Shown piece by piece: positions 1 through 12,800 of a stretch of DNA of 64,000 bases. Position numbers and translations under genes: made by a program. Positions within the stretch are counted from its first letter, which is position 1. Each line of letters begins with the position of its first letter. This DNA comes from Lycocorax pyrrhopterus obiensis. Its lineage: Eukaryota; Chordata; Aves; Passeriformes; Paradisaeidae. Below the pieces are notes generated by a model. It ran no database searches. It worked only from the letters and a program-made list of their open reading frames with translations, and was not told where the DNA came from. The stretch lies in contig JACSVZ010000002.1 in assembly GCA_014706295.1 (NCBI GenBank), positions 50,184,717 through 50,248,716 of the forward strand. Direction: 5' to 3'.

Positions 1-3000
1 CTAAAACAGAGAGGCAAACAATTAACAACATCCCTCAGTCCTAAGTGACTTGAGTCTCTGGACATCAGAAGTCTTCTTCAACCTCTTTCATTCCAGTGGT
101 TAAACAACTACAAATAATACACAGCTGAAATCCAGAAGAGTAAAAAAATAAACTGCTTTACTTAACAAAACGGCTGTACTTGCTTTTAAACTTTGCTTCA
201 AAACAAGCTGAGTCCCAAAACACGTCACTGGCAGAACTCCTTAGGCCCCTTTGCTCTCTATGAATGTGGGAATTCTTTTCCCATTGTCCCACACAGTGCA
301 AACAGCACTATGCCAGAAACAACTTTAAAGGATGATCGAGAACATAGGGGAATAGATGAGTATCTACCCAGGGGTTACTGTTTCACAGCTGCCATGTTCT
401 CATACATACACCAGGACCAAGCCTGTGCAAGTCCACACAGATAAAGAACAATCACAATGGACTGATTTGCCAAATAGTGATTTCAAAAAACACAAGCCAT
501 GAGCACTTGGCACCTCAGGCTGTACAGACAAGGAGCAATAAACATCTTGTACAGCTGCAGGAGCAGTCTTTTCTGCAACAGTCAGCACAATAGACCAAAA
601 AAATCTGCTCCTCTTCAGCATATTTTTTTACTCCCTTGAATTTCAAGAACATACAAGATGATGCTGCATCTCAGGCAGTGGCACCACATAAAGCACTCTC
701 CTCATTTCTTTAGGGAATTCATGACTTTTGGAGAAGCACGGATGATGACAACAACAGGAAACAGACATTCCTCAGAGGCGGCTTGAAAAACCACTCTTTG
801 TCACCACTGAAATGAGTGCTCTCAAAGTCTTCCCCAGTGAAATGTGCAGCATCTGTGAACTCTACTCCCCTTGCCCTGGGCTCTGAGCTAGCGCCTTGCT
901 TTGTGCTCAGCCCTGTGTTTTGCCTGTACTTGTACCTAAGTCTAACAGTGCCTGGTTCTGAAGTAGCATTTCCTTGCCCCAAGCTGTTTTTTTCAGACAG
1001 CAACTGATGAAGAAACACTTGCAGCAGTCCAAAAGCACTTTTTAACTCAGAGCAAGCAAACAATAGTTCTCAAAAGGACCTCCTGCCAATCCCCTGACTC
1101 TAACATGTAACCTTGCCCCTCTCTGGGTACAACTCATCTTTTCATTCCAGCCTGACAGGGCAGCCTGGGGACTACCAACCTTACTTCACCTCAGCTACAT
1201 CACAAGCATCTCCTGCCTGCTACCAGACACACGGGGTCTGTCCTGCTCTTTAAAACAATTTGCCTTCAACTTTTTTCTCCTTTGCTCTACAGGATGAACA
1301 GGGAACCAGAGAAAGGCTGGGAGACAGGTCTGCACCTCCTCTGGAGTCTGACAGGGAGCTACCTTGGCAGCTTCCCTTCAGCTCCAGCTGGTCTGATTTT
1401 ACACACCAAGCGTGAGCAGCCAGCAGGGACTCCAAGAAACACCACAACGAGTGCAAACTGTCTCCAAAAGACAACAGAAATAAAGTGCTTGCCCCTACCA
1501 ACAGTGTTTTAACTCCTGACACCCATTCTGGCAGTCTCTCAAGTCTTCAAACATATCAGCTCTCTCCTGTACCTCCTTTCTCTATGTACGTGCTCTGAGC
1601 GCTTGGTTTGGCTCAGAGCCTGGGAACAATCAGCAGCTGCAGGGTTAACCTACATTCATAACAGACCTGCTGTTCCAAGGAAGGACAGGAGGTTCTGTGA
1701 AGCTGTTGGCTAATTAGGAGTATTCCATCCCAGGAAGTAAGCAGCTTATAAACTCAGCTTTCCTGGGACGTGGTATTTGGTACTGCAAGGACAATACAGG
1801 ATGTACAGCTGAGTTCGTAGAACTTTGTAGAACAAATATGCCAAATTATACACACTTCATATTAAACCACAGGATTTTTCTGACTTCATAAGCCTTCTAA
1901 AAACCATCAATAATATGGAATTTTACAAAGACAATTGCTTGAAATCTTGAGAACAAAGAGATATGGTCAATTTCTTTTTTTTTGTTAATACATACTAAAT
2001 GCTGTGTATAAATCAAGCATGGCATGACATACTATGAGAACTTCACATGCTGTGAAGAATTCACCTGCCTTCTCATCTTCAGGACTACCATGAGTATTTC
2101 ACAGTTTCTCTACTAATTTAAATGTACAATTAAATACTTTAACCAGAAATTACTTCTTAAGTACATTAGGCAATAAAGCCCTTGAGTACTCTGATACTGA
2201 GGAAGATTTGCCTATTTCCAGCATCTACTGAGTCTCCAAACATGACAAAAGCAAATTCAAAGTTGATATCTGCAACTCCAAAATGTTTGTTCTAACTGCA
2301 AATACACTAAAGCACAGCTGCACAGACGTTCACAGGACATTGGAAGCACCAAGACTAGTTCATGCAGTGTATTTGGCACCTGCCAGTCTTGTCTTTTCCT
2401 GTAATTCTCAGCCATTGCTGTTCACACACAATCTCTGAGTATGTATCCTTCCTAACCATAGGTTATATTTAAAGATATAGATAGATAGATAGATAGATAC
2501 CAAACAAATCAAGTTTTCTGGTTTCCTTAGAAAAGCTGTGATGTTTTACCAATGCCACACTTCCCTGTCTGTGGGCAAACACACAAAGGCCAGCAAACAG
2601 GAGCAGGCTCAGAAAAAAATACTTGGGCATTATGATGTTTTGTGGTATCTCTGTTGAAGCACTGACAGAACTGGTACAAAAGATCTCATGCAAGAACTGG
2701 TTGCAGCTGGGATTACACTACAAGAACATGTCCTATATAAATGGCTCCACATCTCCTGACAACTCATTTGGTTTATCATCAAGAATAATGCTTCAGAAAT
2801 TAAGCTGGAGAGTTGATCAGGAAAAATAAAAAAAATAACAATATAAAATAGTGAACAAGCTCCTTTGAAAAGCCATCTTTCCTCATGTTGCTACCTTAGT
2901 AACACTAATCATAACACAATTTAATTAAGGAAGCAGAACACCTTCCTTTAATCCCGTCTAAGAACAGATTATAAAGATACTTGTTCTCTCACGTAGATTT

Positions 3001-3744
3001 AAGTAGTTATAACAAATCTACACTAAAGGACAACTGGCCTGAAATACAGGAGCTCCTACTGTAAGAACAATCCAGTAATTTTCAAGTATCTTGACTGAAG
3101 AACAGACAAATTTATGTTACCTCAAATTGGTTTTGATGATCTGAAAGATCTAAGCCACCACTCCCTAGAAAACAGTTCTTTGAAATCCAGTAAGCACTGG
3201 ATTACCCCACTCTCAATCCTCTCCAATTATGTTCAAAAGTCAAATCCAAGGAAACCTTCCATAATTTATTATGTAAATGTAGTCCTTGGAAAAAAGTGCT
3301 TGCATGTAAAACTGCTTACAGAGTGATTACATTTATCTTCTCTGGGTGGTTTTGTTTATTAAATATTTGATGTGAAGTGTCAGACTCGCTAATAAAACCA
3401 TTACTGAACACTTGAGAGTATCCATAAAGGATCTAAGTGCTTTAAGTTGAATCAAATATGTAAGGAATCAAATATGAAGGATGTTAACCATAAAATAAAA
3501 GCTTTCTGGTTATTACTCACTGATTTGGTAACATTTTTTTAATCACACAATGCATGTAAATATTTAAAGAGTAATGTGCTGCTTTTAGAATACTTATGAA
3601 ACTTGCACATATTTTGCACAGTATCACTACATCAGGAATGATTTCTAGACACAGAGTGAACACCCTGGGTGTGTACTGCAGGAGCTGTCTGTGTGTGTGG
3701 TTTGGGGGGAGTATCACAGGCTGCAGACCAGGAGTTACACTTAC
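1..3744 (-). other. FBXL2 intron 13 (partial)
   Basis: Sequence downstream of exon 13 to the window edge. It holds a TAGA microsatellite at 2478-2498. I searched it for the remaining FBXL2 LRR and CaaX coding sequence and found none, so the intron is at least 3.7 kb. Short open frames here resemble no protein I know. Confidence 0.8.
2478..2498. repeat. TAGA tetranucleotide microsatellite
   Basis: Five perfect tandem units; intron 13. Confidence 0.92.
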
Positions 3745-3801
3745 CAATGCTTGCAGCTTAGGACAGTGTATGGAAAGTTGTATCAATGTGCTGTCAGTTA
3801 T
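3745..3801 (-). CDS. FBXL2: FBXL2 coding exon 13 (residues 299-317), last exon in window
   Basis: 57 nt, phase 0 at both ends, encoding [19 protein letters not shown], which ends LRR 9 and opens LRR 10. Acceptor ATTCCCAG, donor GTAAGT. The next expected residues (SLSHC...) were not found between 1 and 3744. Confidence 0.97.
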
Positions 3802-6800
3802 CTGGGAATAAAAGAAACCAGACGTAAGCCATAAGCAACAGACAGCAGGAGTTGCAACCCTCAAAAAAGGTATCTCCTTCTCTACCAGATGAGGGTTCTG
3901 TTATTTCTGGAAAACAACCCATCACCTGTTATTCTCCAAGCATTTCCCTGTACAAAATTTCCCAATAATTATTTTTATTTCCTATCATAAACACAACACT
4001 ATTTATAAAAACCAAAGAACGTCTAGATGAAGGTGTTAATGCATTGCATTCTTACACTGCACATTCAATATTCCTTTTCATATTAAATCTCACCAAAACA
4101 CACTCTTCCAAGTCCATCTTCTCCAGCTCATGGCAATTCTACAATAAACAAAACATGAACAGATAAACGAAAAAATGAAATAGAAGAACATCTAGACATA
4201 AAATCATGCACAGGGCTAATAATATGGGATAGCACAGCTTGCAAGAGGAAACTGTGATATAAATCCCTTCAAATATTTGATCACCATCAAAAGACAAAAA
4301 AAGTTGTTAAAAGAAAAAATAGATGAATTAACAAGCAATACCCCACCTTCCTCTCAAATGTCTACATTTCAGCCTTTCTCTTACTAGGTGAAATGTCTCC
4401 CTCTTGCCCTGTAAGGTTTGAACGGGACACACCAGTGCTCAGCACCCCTGCTGCCCTTCCCCCCTCACTCCAAACCCATGGTATTTACAGCCCGTGCACT
4501 AAAGCCAACTCATCTGCACACACATTAATCCGACTTCTGCATTTATCAGCCTGCACCAAACTCATCTGGAATACACTTAAGCCCATGGCACACCTCTCTT
4601 CGTTGTCATACATTAGAAAGAAGCCTCAAAACCAAATTGCTTTGCCAATAAATGCTGAAAATATTAAAATAGGGTCTACTTTAAGGATGGGAAAAAGCTG
4701 CATGTCACATCTACACAAGCAATTTTCTCAACATTCTGAGAGACCCCCAGCAAGCTTTCAGAAATGCTTTCAATATCTGATCATGACTAATTTCAAGGAA
4801 ACGATGAAAACCTTGTGACCTTGAAGCAGACCACACAGTGCCACAGCTTGGCTCAATTCCCAATCCATTTTTTCCAGGAATGGGAAAAAAAACGGTTTAA
4901 CTTGCAGCCCCCAAGAGCAGGCGTGAGGTGACTACTGAGATCCTGAAGCTGTAGTGCTGAACAATTAGAAAACCACTCTGTTTAACTGCTGTGGCTACAA
5001 AAAAAACCCCCTTTTCATTTACATTGAATATCAGCAGCATAAATGAATCCCAGTTACAGAGTATAATTTTTGTGTTTGGATTTCCCAACCAGCAACACAC
5101 AAGTGTAACACGAAGCATTTGACACCACCAATATGCTTATTGTACATATTTACAGCATGAACCAGGGCACAAGTGCTCATAGTCTATAATGTAAAATGTA
5201 AGTGTTCTGTAATTTAAAGTTATCCTCAGAACAATCTATTACATGCTGATTTTTTTTTGATGTAAATATCACAAGGGTGTGTGTCATCAATATAAGGGAA
5301 ATTTGGCTAGAATACATAACACGAGTTTAGAATTATGTTAAGTGTAATAAATTCAATTGAAACAAACTGAAAAAGAGAAGAAAAAAGTGAAAAATGCAAT
5401 GATAGATGGCAAATTAGATCAAGTTGCAGATCTAAGTATGATCCAGAAATAAAATAGCTTTTTAGTCCCCTCCTCCACTGGCTTCTTTCTACTTTAATTT
5501 TCCTCCTCTCATATTGCTTCCCAGCAGGACTACATCAACTCACAGCTGCTCAGCAGCAGTGAAACAGGGTGACCTGTAACCTCCTGAAACGACCCTTACC
5601 CGTGCTAGAAGGGTAAACCCAGCATCTGTAAGATGTGAACATCTTGCAGCTTCCAAAATCCTGGAAAAGTTTTAAATGTTAAAGAAAACATTAACATAGA
5701 GAAAAGCAAATGCATTTGAGATACAAATCTGTCTTCTGCAACTTAAAAGTTCTCAATAGCAAATGTGTATATACATATATATATGTATATATACACATAC
5801 ACACCCACTCCTGTTTTTCACAGTGATTTGAAATTAAAAAGCAGACTTTTAATCCAGTTTATCAGAAGATTCTGACAGTCACAGAACATTTAGTGGAAAA
5901 AAATTACACACTATTAGAGGCATTTTAACCTCTTGTTTCAGTAAAAGCATAACGACCAAGTTTTCTCATGTGTTATCTGAGGAAAGATATGGGAAAATAA
6001 ACCCTGAGTTAAGGAAAATGCAGATGAAGCCTGCATCTAAAACCTGTTATCTAAACACAGGCTGCTGGGAAGCCACAAAACTGAGAAAGTACTTACTAGA
6101 AATCCCCTCAGAGCCTCTGCATGAAGCACAGTGAAGCAACTTACCAGAAAGCAAGGAGCTTAAAATCTCCAAGCCCACAGTAAAAACAATGAACTATACC
6201 AACACAACCTTAAAGAAAATACAGTGTTTTGGAAAGATAATCCTAACATTCTTCCAAGAGGCACTGGGAAGCAATACTGACAAAAAAAAACCCCCAAGAG
6301 GTCAAGTGCCCCAAACAGCACCACTAGTACGCCCAACAGGCCTCCATCCCACTAAAGTTTTGTTGTCTTTGTTTTCTTTGTCCTTTTTTTAATGGACAAT
6401 TTCCTTGGCAGGTGGAGTGAGTATCAAGATGAATAAGAGGAAACCACAGTGCCATGGGATGAGCAGCACAAACTAAGTGCAACTTACCACAGCAAACACT
6501 GCTGCTGTACTGGGGCTGGTGGGGAGGAGGCAGGGAAAGAGGCACAAGAGAACTTTTTGTGGCAATATTGAGAAGCCTCCAGATCCTTCCAGTGGTTTAG
6601 GAGGTCATTAGAACACTCCCTCTCTAGAGAGAAAGTGCAAAGGGAAAAGCCACACTGGGTGCATGAACGGATTAAAACCCCACCAAAGTACAGGATGTGG
6701 GGCTCTGACTATGACTTTGCTGGATCAGCCTCTTCCAAGTCAAAAGCCAGAGGGCAGCCAAGTTTAGAGCTGAGCAGCCCCACAGGCTTGAAAAACCACT

Positions 6801-9800
6801 TTCAGAGTTCCAGGCTTCAACAAGGTTCAGAAGTATGAGGAAAACTTAAGCCAAGTATTAGACAGGCACCTATTCCCAAATGGATGGTTCTAATGCCTCT
6901 GGACTTTCTTCAGACTCAAGAATTCTGTGCCCTTCCATCAAGGGCAGTTTGCAGCCTATCATAAAATACTCTCAGCTACTCTGAAAATTGCCTATGATAC
7001 CAAATAGGAAGGGGAAAAACATCACCATGAAAACCCCCCATCTTTAAGGTCACATTTATTACCCTTCTAACTCCTTTCATTGATTACTTGCTACAAACCC
7101 CATCTCATTACATGGCTGACTTTAAAGCGGGGTGGAGAGGGAATGACATCTGCAACATCCAAAATAGTGAGGATGCTACTTACTGCATACCCAGTAGAAA
7201 AGAATAGCATAGAAACAGAGGAATAAGAAACCAGAAGATTAGCAGCTCTAGCTTTCCTGAAATTGGGTGTGCAGACAGTCAGGACACGAGAATGGAGAGT
7301 GAGCTGTACACACACAACACGCTACATCAATCAGGCCCCAGTATGAAAAAACAGGTGGGAAGGCACTGGGCAACATGGAAATAATAACCAAAGTTCTAAT
7401 TTTTGCTTTTGTTTTAGTGACTGTGCTTAAGCAGGGCTTAATACAGAGGGCTCTTCTTTTTTCCTGTTCCAGCTGACATGAATATCCTACCCAGTGATTT
7501 GTGAAAAAGTACCTAACATGGGAGCTGATGAGGCAAAATGATTTCCAAAGCAGATTCTCCACTCTCATGAAGAAATGTTCTCCGAGGCAGACTCAGAGTT
7601 GCATTCATTGCCTACAGCTGCCTTTTGGGCACACCTGGAATGTCTCTGCACTCAGCACCTCCCTACTCCTGTGGAATTAGCAGCTGGTGGGGCTAAAAGG
7701 AACATGATCCTAACTTTCACAGCCCCACTCAGACAAAGACATTCATGGTTCACAGGTGCTTTTCTTGACAAGCCTTGCCAAAATACCTACCAGTATTTTA
7801 GCATTAAAAAGTGCTAATAAAGAAAAAAAAAAAAAAAAGAAGAGAAGGTGCCAAGCACCTGAAAGAGTAAATGTAAAGAGGGATGACAAGACACCCCTAT
7901 GTTGATGTGAGATAAGAAATATAGCTGAAGGGTCTGCTGAAAGCTTGACCCAAGATTTTGTTTCAGGACATATTTGTGACTGGTAACAGCTGCATCATGG
8001 AAATGCAGCAGTATCATGGAAAGCAGCACAGATCCTGAAGTGAAGTGGGAGTAGCACAGCACAGAAAATACTCAAAAATTTCCTAACGGAGCCAGCAAGT
8101 CCAACAGAGGCAGCAGAGTTTCCTTTCACACTCAATACTGAAATATTCAGAAGGTACAAAACAAGCATGGAATTACATTTCCCTTTGATTTCCAAGATAA
8201 TTTCAAGTACTTTCCATCCATGATCCCAAAACTCTAGATGTAATCTGTCCTTCCAACATGCAGTAATCCTCAGCAGTAATCACTACAGAGGGTCATTTTC
8301 TTTCCTTAAGCTGTTCCTCATTATAGGAAGAGAGCAGAGGATGCCTTCCCCCTCGTGGCACAGACAGGGCTGACAGTTCACCTACCAAGGCCAAAACAAT
8401 TCCTGCTGCACTTGTACTGCCCTTGGAAAGAACTGCACAACTAACAGCAGTTTAGACCTCCTTTTATTTCCCATCTGAGATGTTAATTGAGAAAATGAGA
8501 GAAATGGTGGCAAAAGACCAGCACAGCTTTCTAGGGAACACCACTAAGTGTGTCAGAAGACTCCTAAGCCCCTAATAAATATGAACAGTGACACAAAGGG
8601 GACTGTCAGCCTGGAATTGTTTTAAGAACAGGTTTTCTACAGTAACAAAAGCTCTTTTTCACTCATTCAGCTAAAGGAACACTGTGTGTCAGCATATGGT
8701 ACGCTGGCATTTGAATGTAGCATCCCCTAATTTTTAGAGACTACACATTCCTCCACTATCTGTGAATTAAGGATAACAAGTTCTGACTCCTGCATGTTCC
8801 TGTCATAAATGGCAATTTGTCATCCAAAAATCTTATCTTTTTATTTAATTTACATTAAAATTAGACGAAGTATTATATGTCTGTACAATATGTCTCCACA
8901 ATCAGGGAGCTGCTGCATAACTGAGCTTTGGTTTTAAAGCCCACCATAACATATATGTTTGCACGAATCACACCAATGTGGAAGTTTCTATTATTTTTAA
9001 CTGCTAAGCCCCTATTGTTCAGAACATCTCTCATAAATATTAGTTCCCAGTGCTTGCAAGGACGAGCACAGTTTATACCAGAGTTCAAGAACACCAGGCA
9101 GTGCTGCAGAGCATACTAAAAGCACTCTTATAATAAAAAAATCTTTAAATATAATAATCAGATATGATGCAGTTATTTTTTTGTAAGACAAATGACTGCA
9201 TAAAACTACATCAGAGTACAAAAATCACAAGACACAACACAACCACAGATATTTTTACCTTAAAAAAAAAAAAGGCTTTATATATTTTTTTTCTCGTTTG
9301 TAATTAGCACCTAAAATATTTAGCTAGAAGCAGAGAATTAAAATGCTGAGTTCAGCATGTTTTGTCATATATTAACTCTTGTTTTTCCAATATACAGTGA
9401 ACTACATTAATATGACAGCTACAGAGGACCAGCCCTCAAGTTTATGTACTTCTAACTTAATGTGTTGATTGCAAATGCAGCTCATCTTCAGAAGTGAATT
9501 TCTCAGATCAGGCCAGTAAGAACATGACATACAAGACACTCATGACATACTCACTTCAGCCTTGGACAGTTTAGACCAAGGGCTGTGAGAGAAGCATCTG
9601 TCAAGTTGCTACAGCCTGAAACACAGAGTGACTGCAGTCTATGACATCCTCTACAGATTTTCACAATGCCTTCATCTGAAATTTGCTGCAACACAGAAGA
9701 AGGTTGAAGTTACTTCCTTATCAAGTAATCAGCCAAGAACAGAACTCAAGACACTGCTACTGAACTGCTACTGTCACACTGTACATAACCAAGGCAACCC

Positions 9801-12800
9801 AGATTTTCAAAAAATACAGTTGTAAAACCACGTACAATGACAACACTGAAGACAATCAACACTTACAATTCCTACTTAATTACTAATTTTTCCGTAGACC
9901 TTAAGTCCTGCTCTAGGGCAGTCTGAAGCACAGACTGAGTGTTGTTTGTTGTTGTCTTCCTCCTTCACTTTGCTTTTGTTTTATAATTTTTCACATTTTT
10001 TTAGAATTTTTTTTCTAAATTCTGCTCACTTCTTATATATTGGTGGCGTCCAGGTCTTTTGTTCCAGTGACTGTGTAAGTTTGGGAACAGTGCAAAAGAG
10101 CTTTTAAAGCTCCACAGCAGGAGAGCTAACTACCTTATTTGTGCTGGAGCAATAGGACCCAAGGGCAAAATCCTTCACCTTCTGATAATTTTTGAAGCAA
10201 GAGTTACAGGGAAATAATTACACATAATCCATTCTTTACAGAAGGTAAGTGTAAAAGCCAGGTTTGCCCTACCCTATACAGCTGTCTTTAGATGAAAGGT
10301 TTAACTCAAAAAAGGACTTTTCATTTCTCAAAATTGTTTTGTAGTAGATATTCCATAAGGAGTAACTTTAAATTTGTAATATGAATAAATAAGTTTTCTC
10401 CCTGAAACAGGAACTATAAGAAATAGCCCCATTGTAGCTGCATCCAAAATAGCAAGAGGAACTGGATTACTGTGTGTGTGCAAATACGATTTTGTTTACA
10501 AGTCTTCTATTCTAGAAAAAGCTCTCTCCTCCTGCTCCTCCTCCTCCTCCTCCTAACACTACGAATCTAATTTTTCTGCTGTCTGGAACAAGTTGTTTTA
10601 TTTCCTGGCTTAATATTACTCTTGCAATAGTAGCAAAAACTTCCACTGTATTTTTAATAGAAAATACACAATCCTTGTATAAGCCCCTCACATGAGTACA
10701 CTCATACAACTGTAGCCTATTTCTGATGCTATTACCACAAACATAACCTTTCCTAGATGAAAAGAGGATAAGAAATAGCACTAGCTCAGCACAAAGGGAG
10801 ATTACCTTATGCTTCCCCCCTCCCCAGCCCAGCACATTTTAATATCAAAAGTTTAGATTTGCAACTAGTTCAGTCAAATTATTATAGGCAGAAAACAAGA
10901 AGTCTCATTTTCTTTTCGGGGATCCAGAAGGATTTGCATAATCTACAGGTAAGAAGATAAGTTTTGGAGTTTTGTCCAAATCAGTCAGGTACTTCTGGAT
11001 TTGACTCTCCAAAACCATGCTACTTTCTGGAACTGTTTTGTTTCCCTTGAGAAATACTCATGACGCTATTACTGGGAAAAGGGACTGCTTTGAAGGTAAG
11101 GACTACGTAAATTTTATGCTGCTGTAAAAAGCCCTCAAGTTACATATGAAAATTTTCCACTCTGAAATTGCTTGTGATTTCAATGCCCATAACCCTGTCA
11201 GGAAAGAAAAGTGTTTGAAAAACGCCTGCAAGTCCCCAGTTTCTAAAATCTTTCTCTAAAGATGGTACCTTTCAGATGTGTGATTTCCAGAGCTAATACA
11301 AGTTCATTCCATAGCTGCTGGAGCTGGCATAGCATTTTACACGGCCCATAAAACACCGTCACTACAATTACAGTGGGGGTCATATAAAGCACCAGGACCC
11401 CTGCTGCGTAAAAATCCTTTTGATCATAAGGAGCCTGGATGCTTCTGGAAGCGTGCTTCCAAGCCACAGCAAGCAGAACACACCTCCAGTTAAACAAAGC
11501 TTTAAAGCACATGCAATTAGGTAGGACACACAGACTAGCAACTCAAAAAACTCAAAGGAAAACACACTTTCCCTCAGGAGGTTTTTTTTGTCTGTACAAC
11601 ACAACAACAGGTATCCTGACCAAGGGAAAGCTCTGGTGCACTTCTATGCCAGTGCCACTGTTAAGTGGGAGAGATAGGAACTAATTATCATCAGACGTCT
11701 TGAGAGCCTCCCACAAAATCAGTCAGAAAAGGCTGGCCTTGATATATGTCATTAGCCTCAGGCAAAACACAACAGAAAAAGAACTTCGGAGAAGGAGGAC
11801 AGCAAAAGGAAGAGTAAAATGGGAGGAAATTATGTACTGACTTTATTTATTTAAGTGTGGTTCTGACCAAAAGAAGGAACTTCCTTTCACTGCTGTTATC
11901 TTTAAGTGCCCAGCTTCAGTTGGCACCTACATTCAGACTGAAAAATTCTCTTTCATTAAACATCTGGATCATGGAATCTCAAGCTTTGTATTTGTATTGT
12001 TCTTATTTTCTGCAATTTTAATGTAACTTTTAATGATCCCTAACACTCAAAAATATCCAACACTTTAAAGAAATCTATTAGGTTCAATCTTAACAAAAAA
12101 TGTTCCCATGCCACATTCATTCTGGAATAATCTGTAAAACAGTTTCAAAAGTTTTGTAGGTTTTTATGACACCTTCTGGCAATAAAACTAGAAAACTTTA
12201 CAAAAACAAACAAACAGAAATATAATTTCATTATTTAAATCTGCATGACTGAAACGCTGAAATTCTAATTTATTTCAATTTATTTTCTAAGGCTTATTTG
12301 CCGGGAAAAAATGACTTAGATATTTAAAACCTAAAATAAGGCCCTTCCCATTCCTGAGAAGTCACATCAGAAACAACAAAAAAGCAAACATAAACCGTAG
12401 CAAAGATAATTTGAGTTCTCTAAGTAGAATTAAAAGTACATGAATGATTCCCAGTCATTTCATTACTAATGAATGTGTTCCTCCATTAATATTGGAAAGG
12501 CATGCCCTTCTGCTACTTAGGTGGTTCTGAATCATCTTCAGTTATGATGCCATTACATTTTACTCTCAATTATGTGGCCCAGAACATGACTTCTGCTCAA
12601 TTAGAAACCTTAGAATTATGAATAGACCAAAATGCTACACAGTTCATGAAATTTGAATGAATACAATTAGTTCTTACTCTAGAGCTTACCACAGTTAAAA
12701 GATGTAATGAGGGAGAAAAAATAACCCAACAATTCAAGTCAAAAATCAGCTCGAGAAACCGCAAGCGCATTTAAAGCCCCGATTCCACACAAAATCCTGC

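Larger units (their letters stand above)
5661..9554 (-). other. FBXL2 intron 10
   Basis: 3.9 kb. It holds a TA/CA-rich near-palindrome at about 5764-5806, a CTCTCTAGAGAG palindrome near 6618, and an A16 run at 7823-7838 preceded by AATAAA. No exon or RNA gene is seen. Confidence 0.85.

Noticed and set aside
719..1063. 114-codon minus-strand frame considered as the last FBXL2 exon
   Set aside because: It shows no leucine-rich repeat, no SLSHC start and no CaaX ending; it reads like intron sequence.
3517..3864. Apparent 115-codon gene containing [16 protein letters not shown]
   Set aside because: It is FBXL2 exon 13 with intron read-through at both ends.
4393..4818. 141-codon plus-strand frame in intron 11
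   Set aside because: Antisense to FBXL2, no domain, no nearby promoter or splice pattern; length is compatible with chance.
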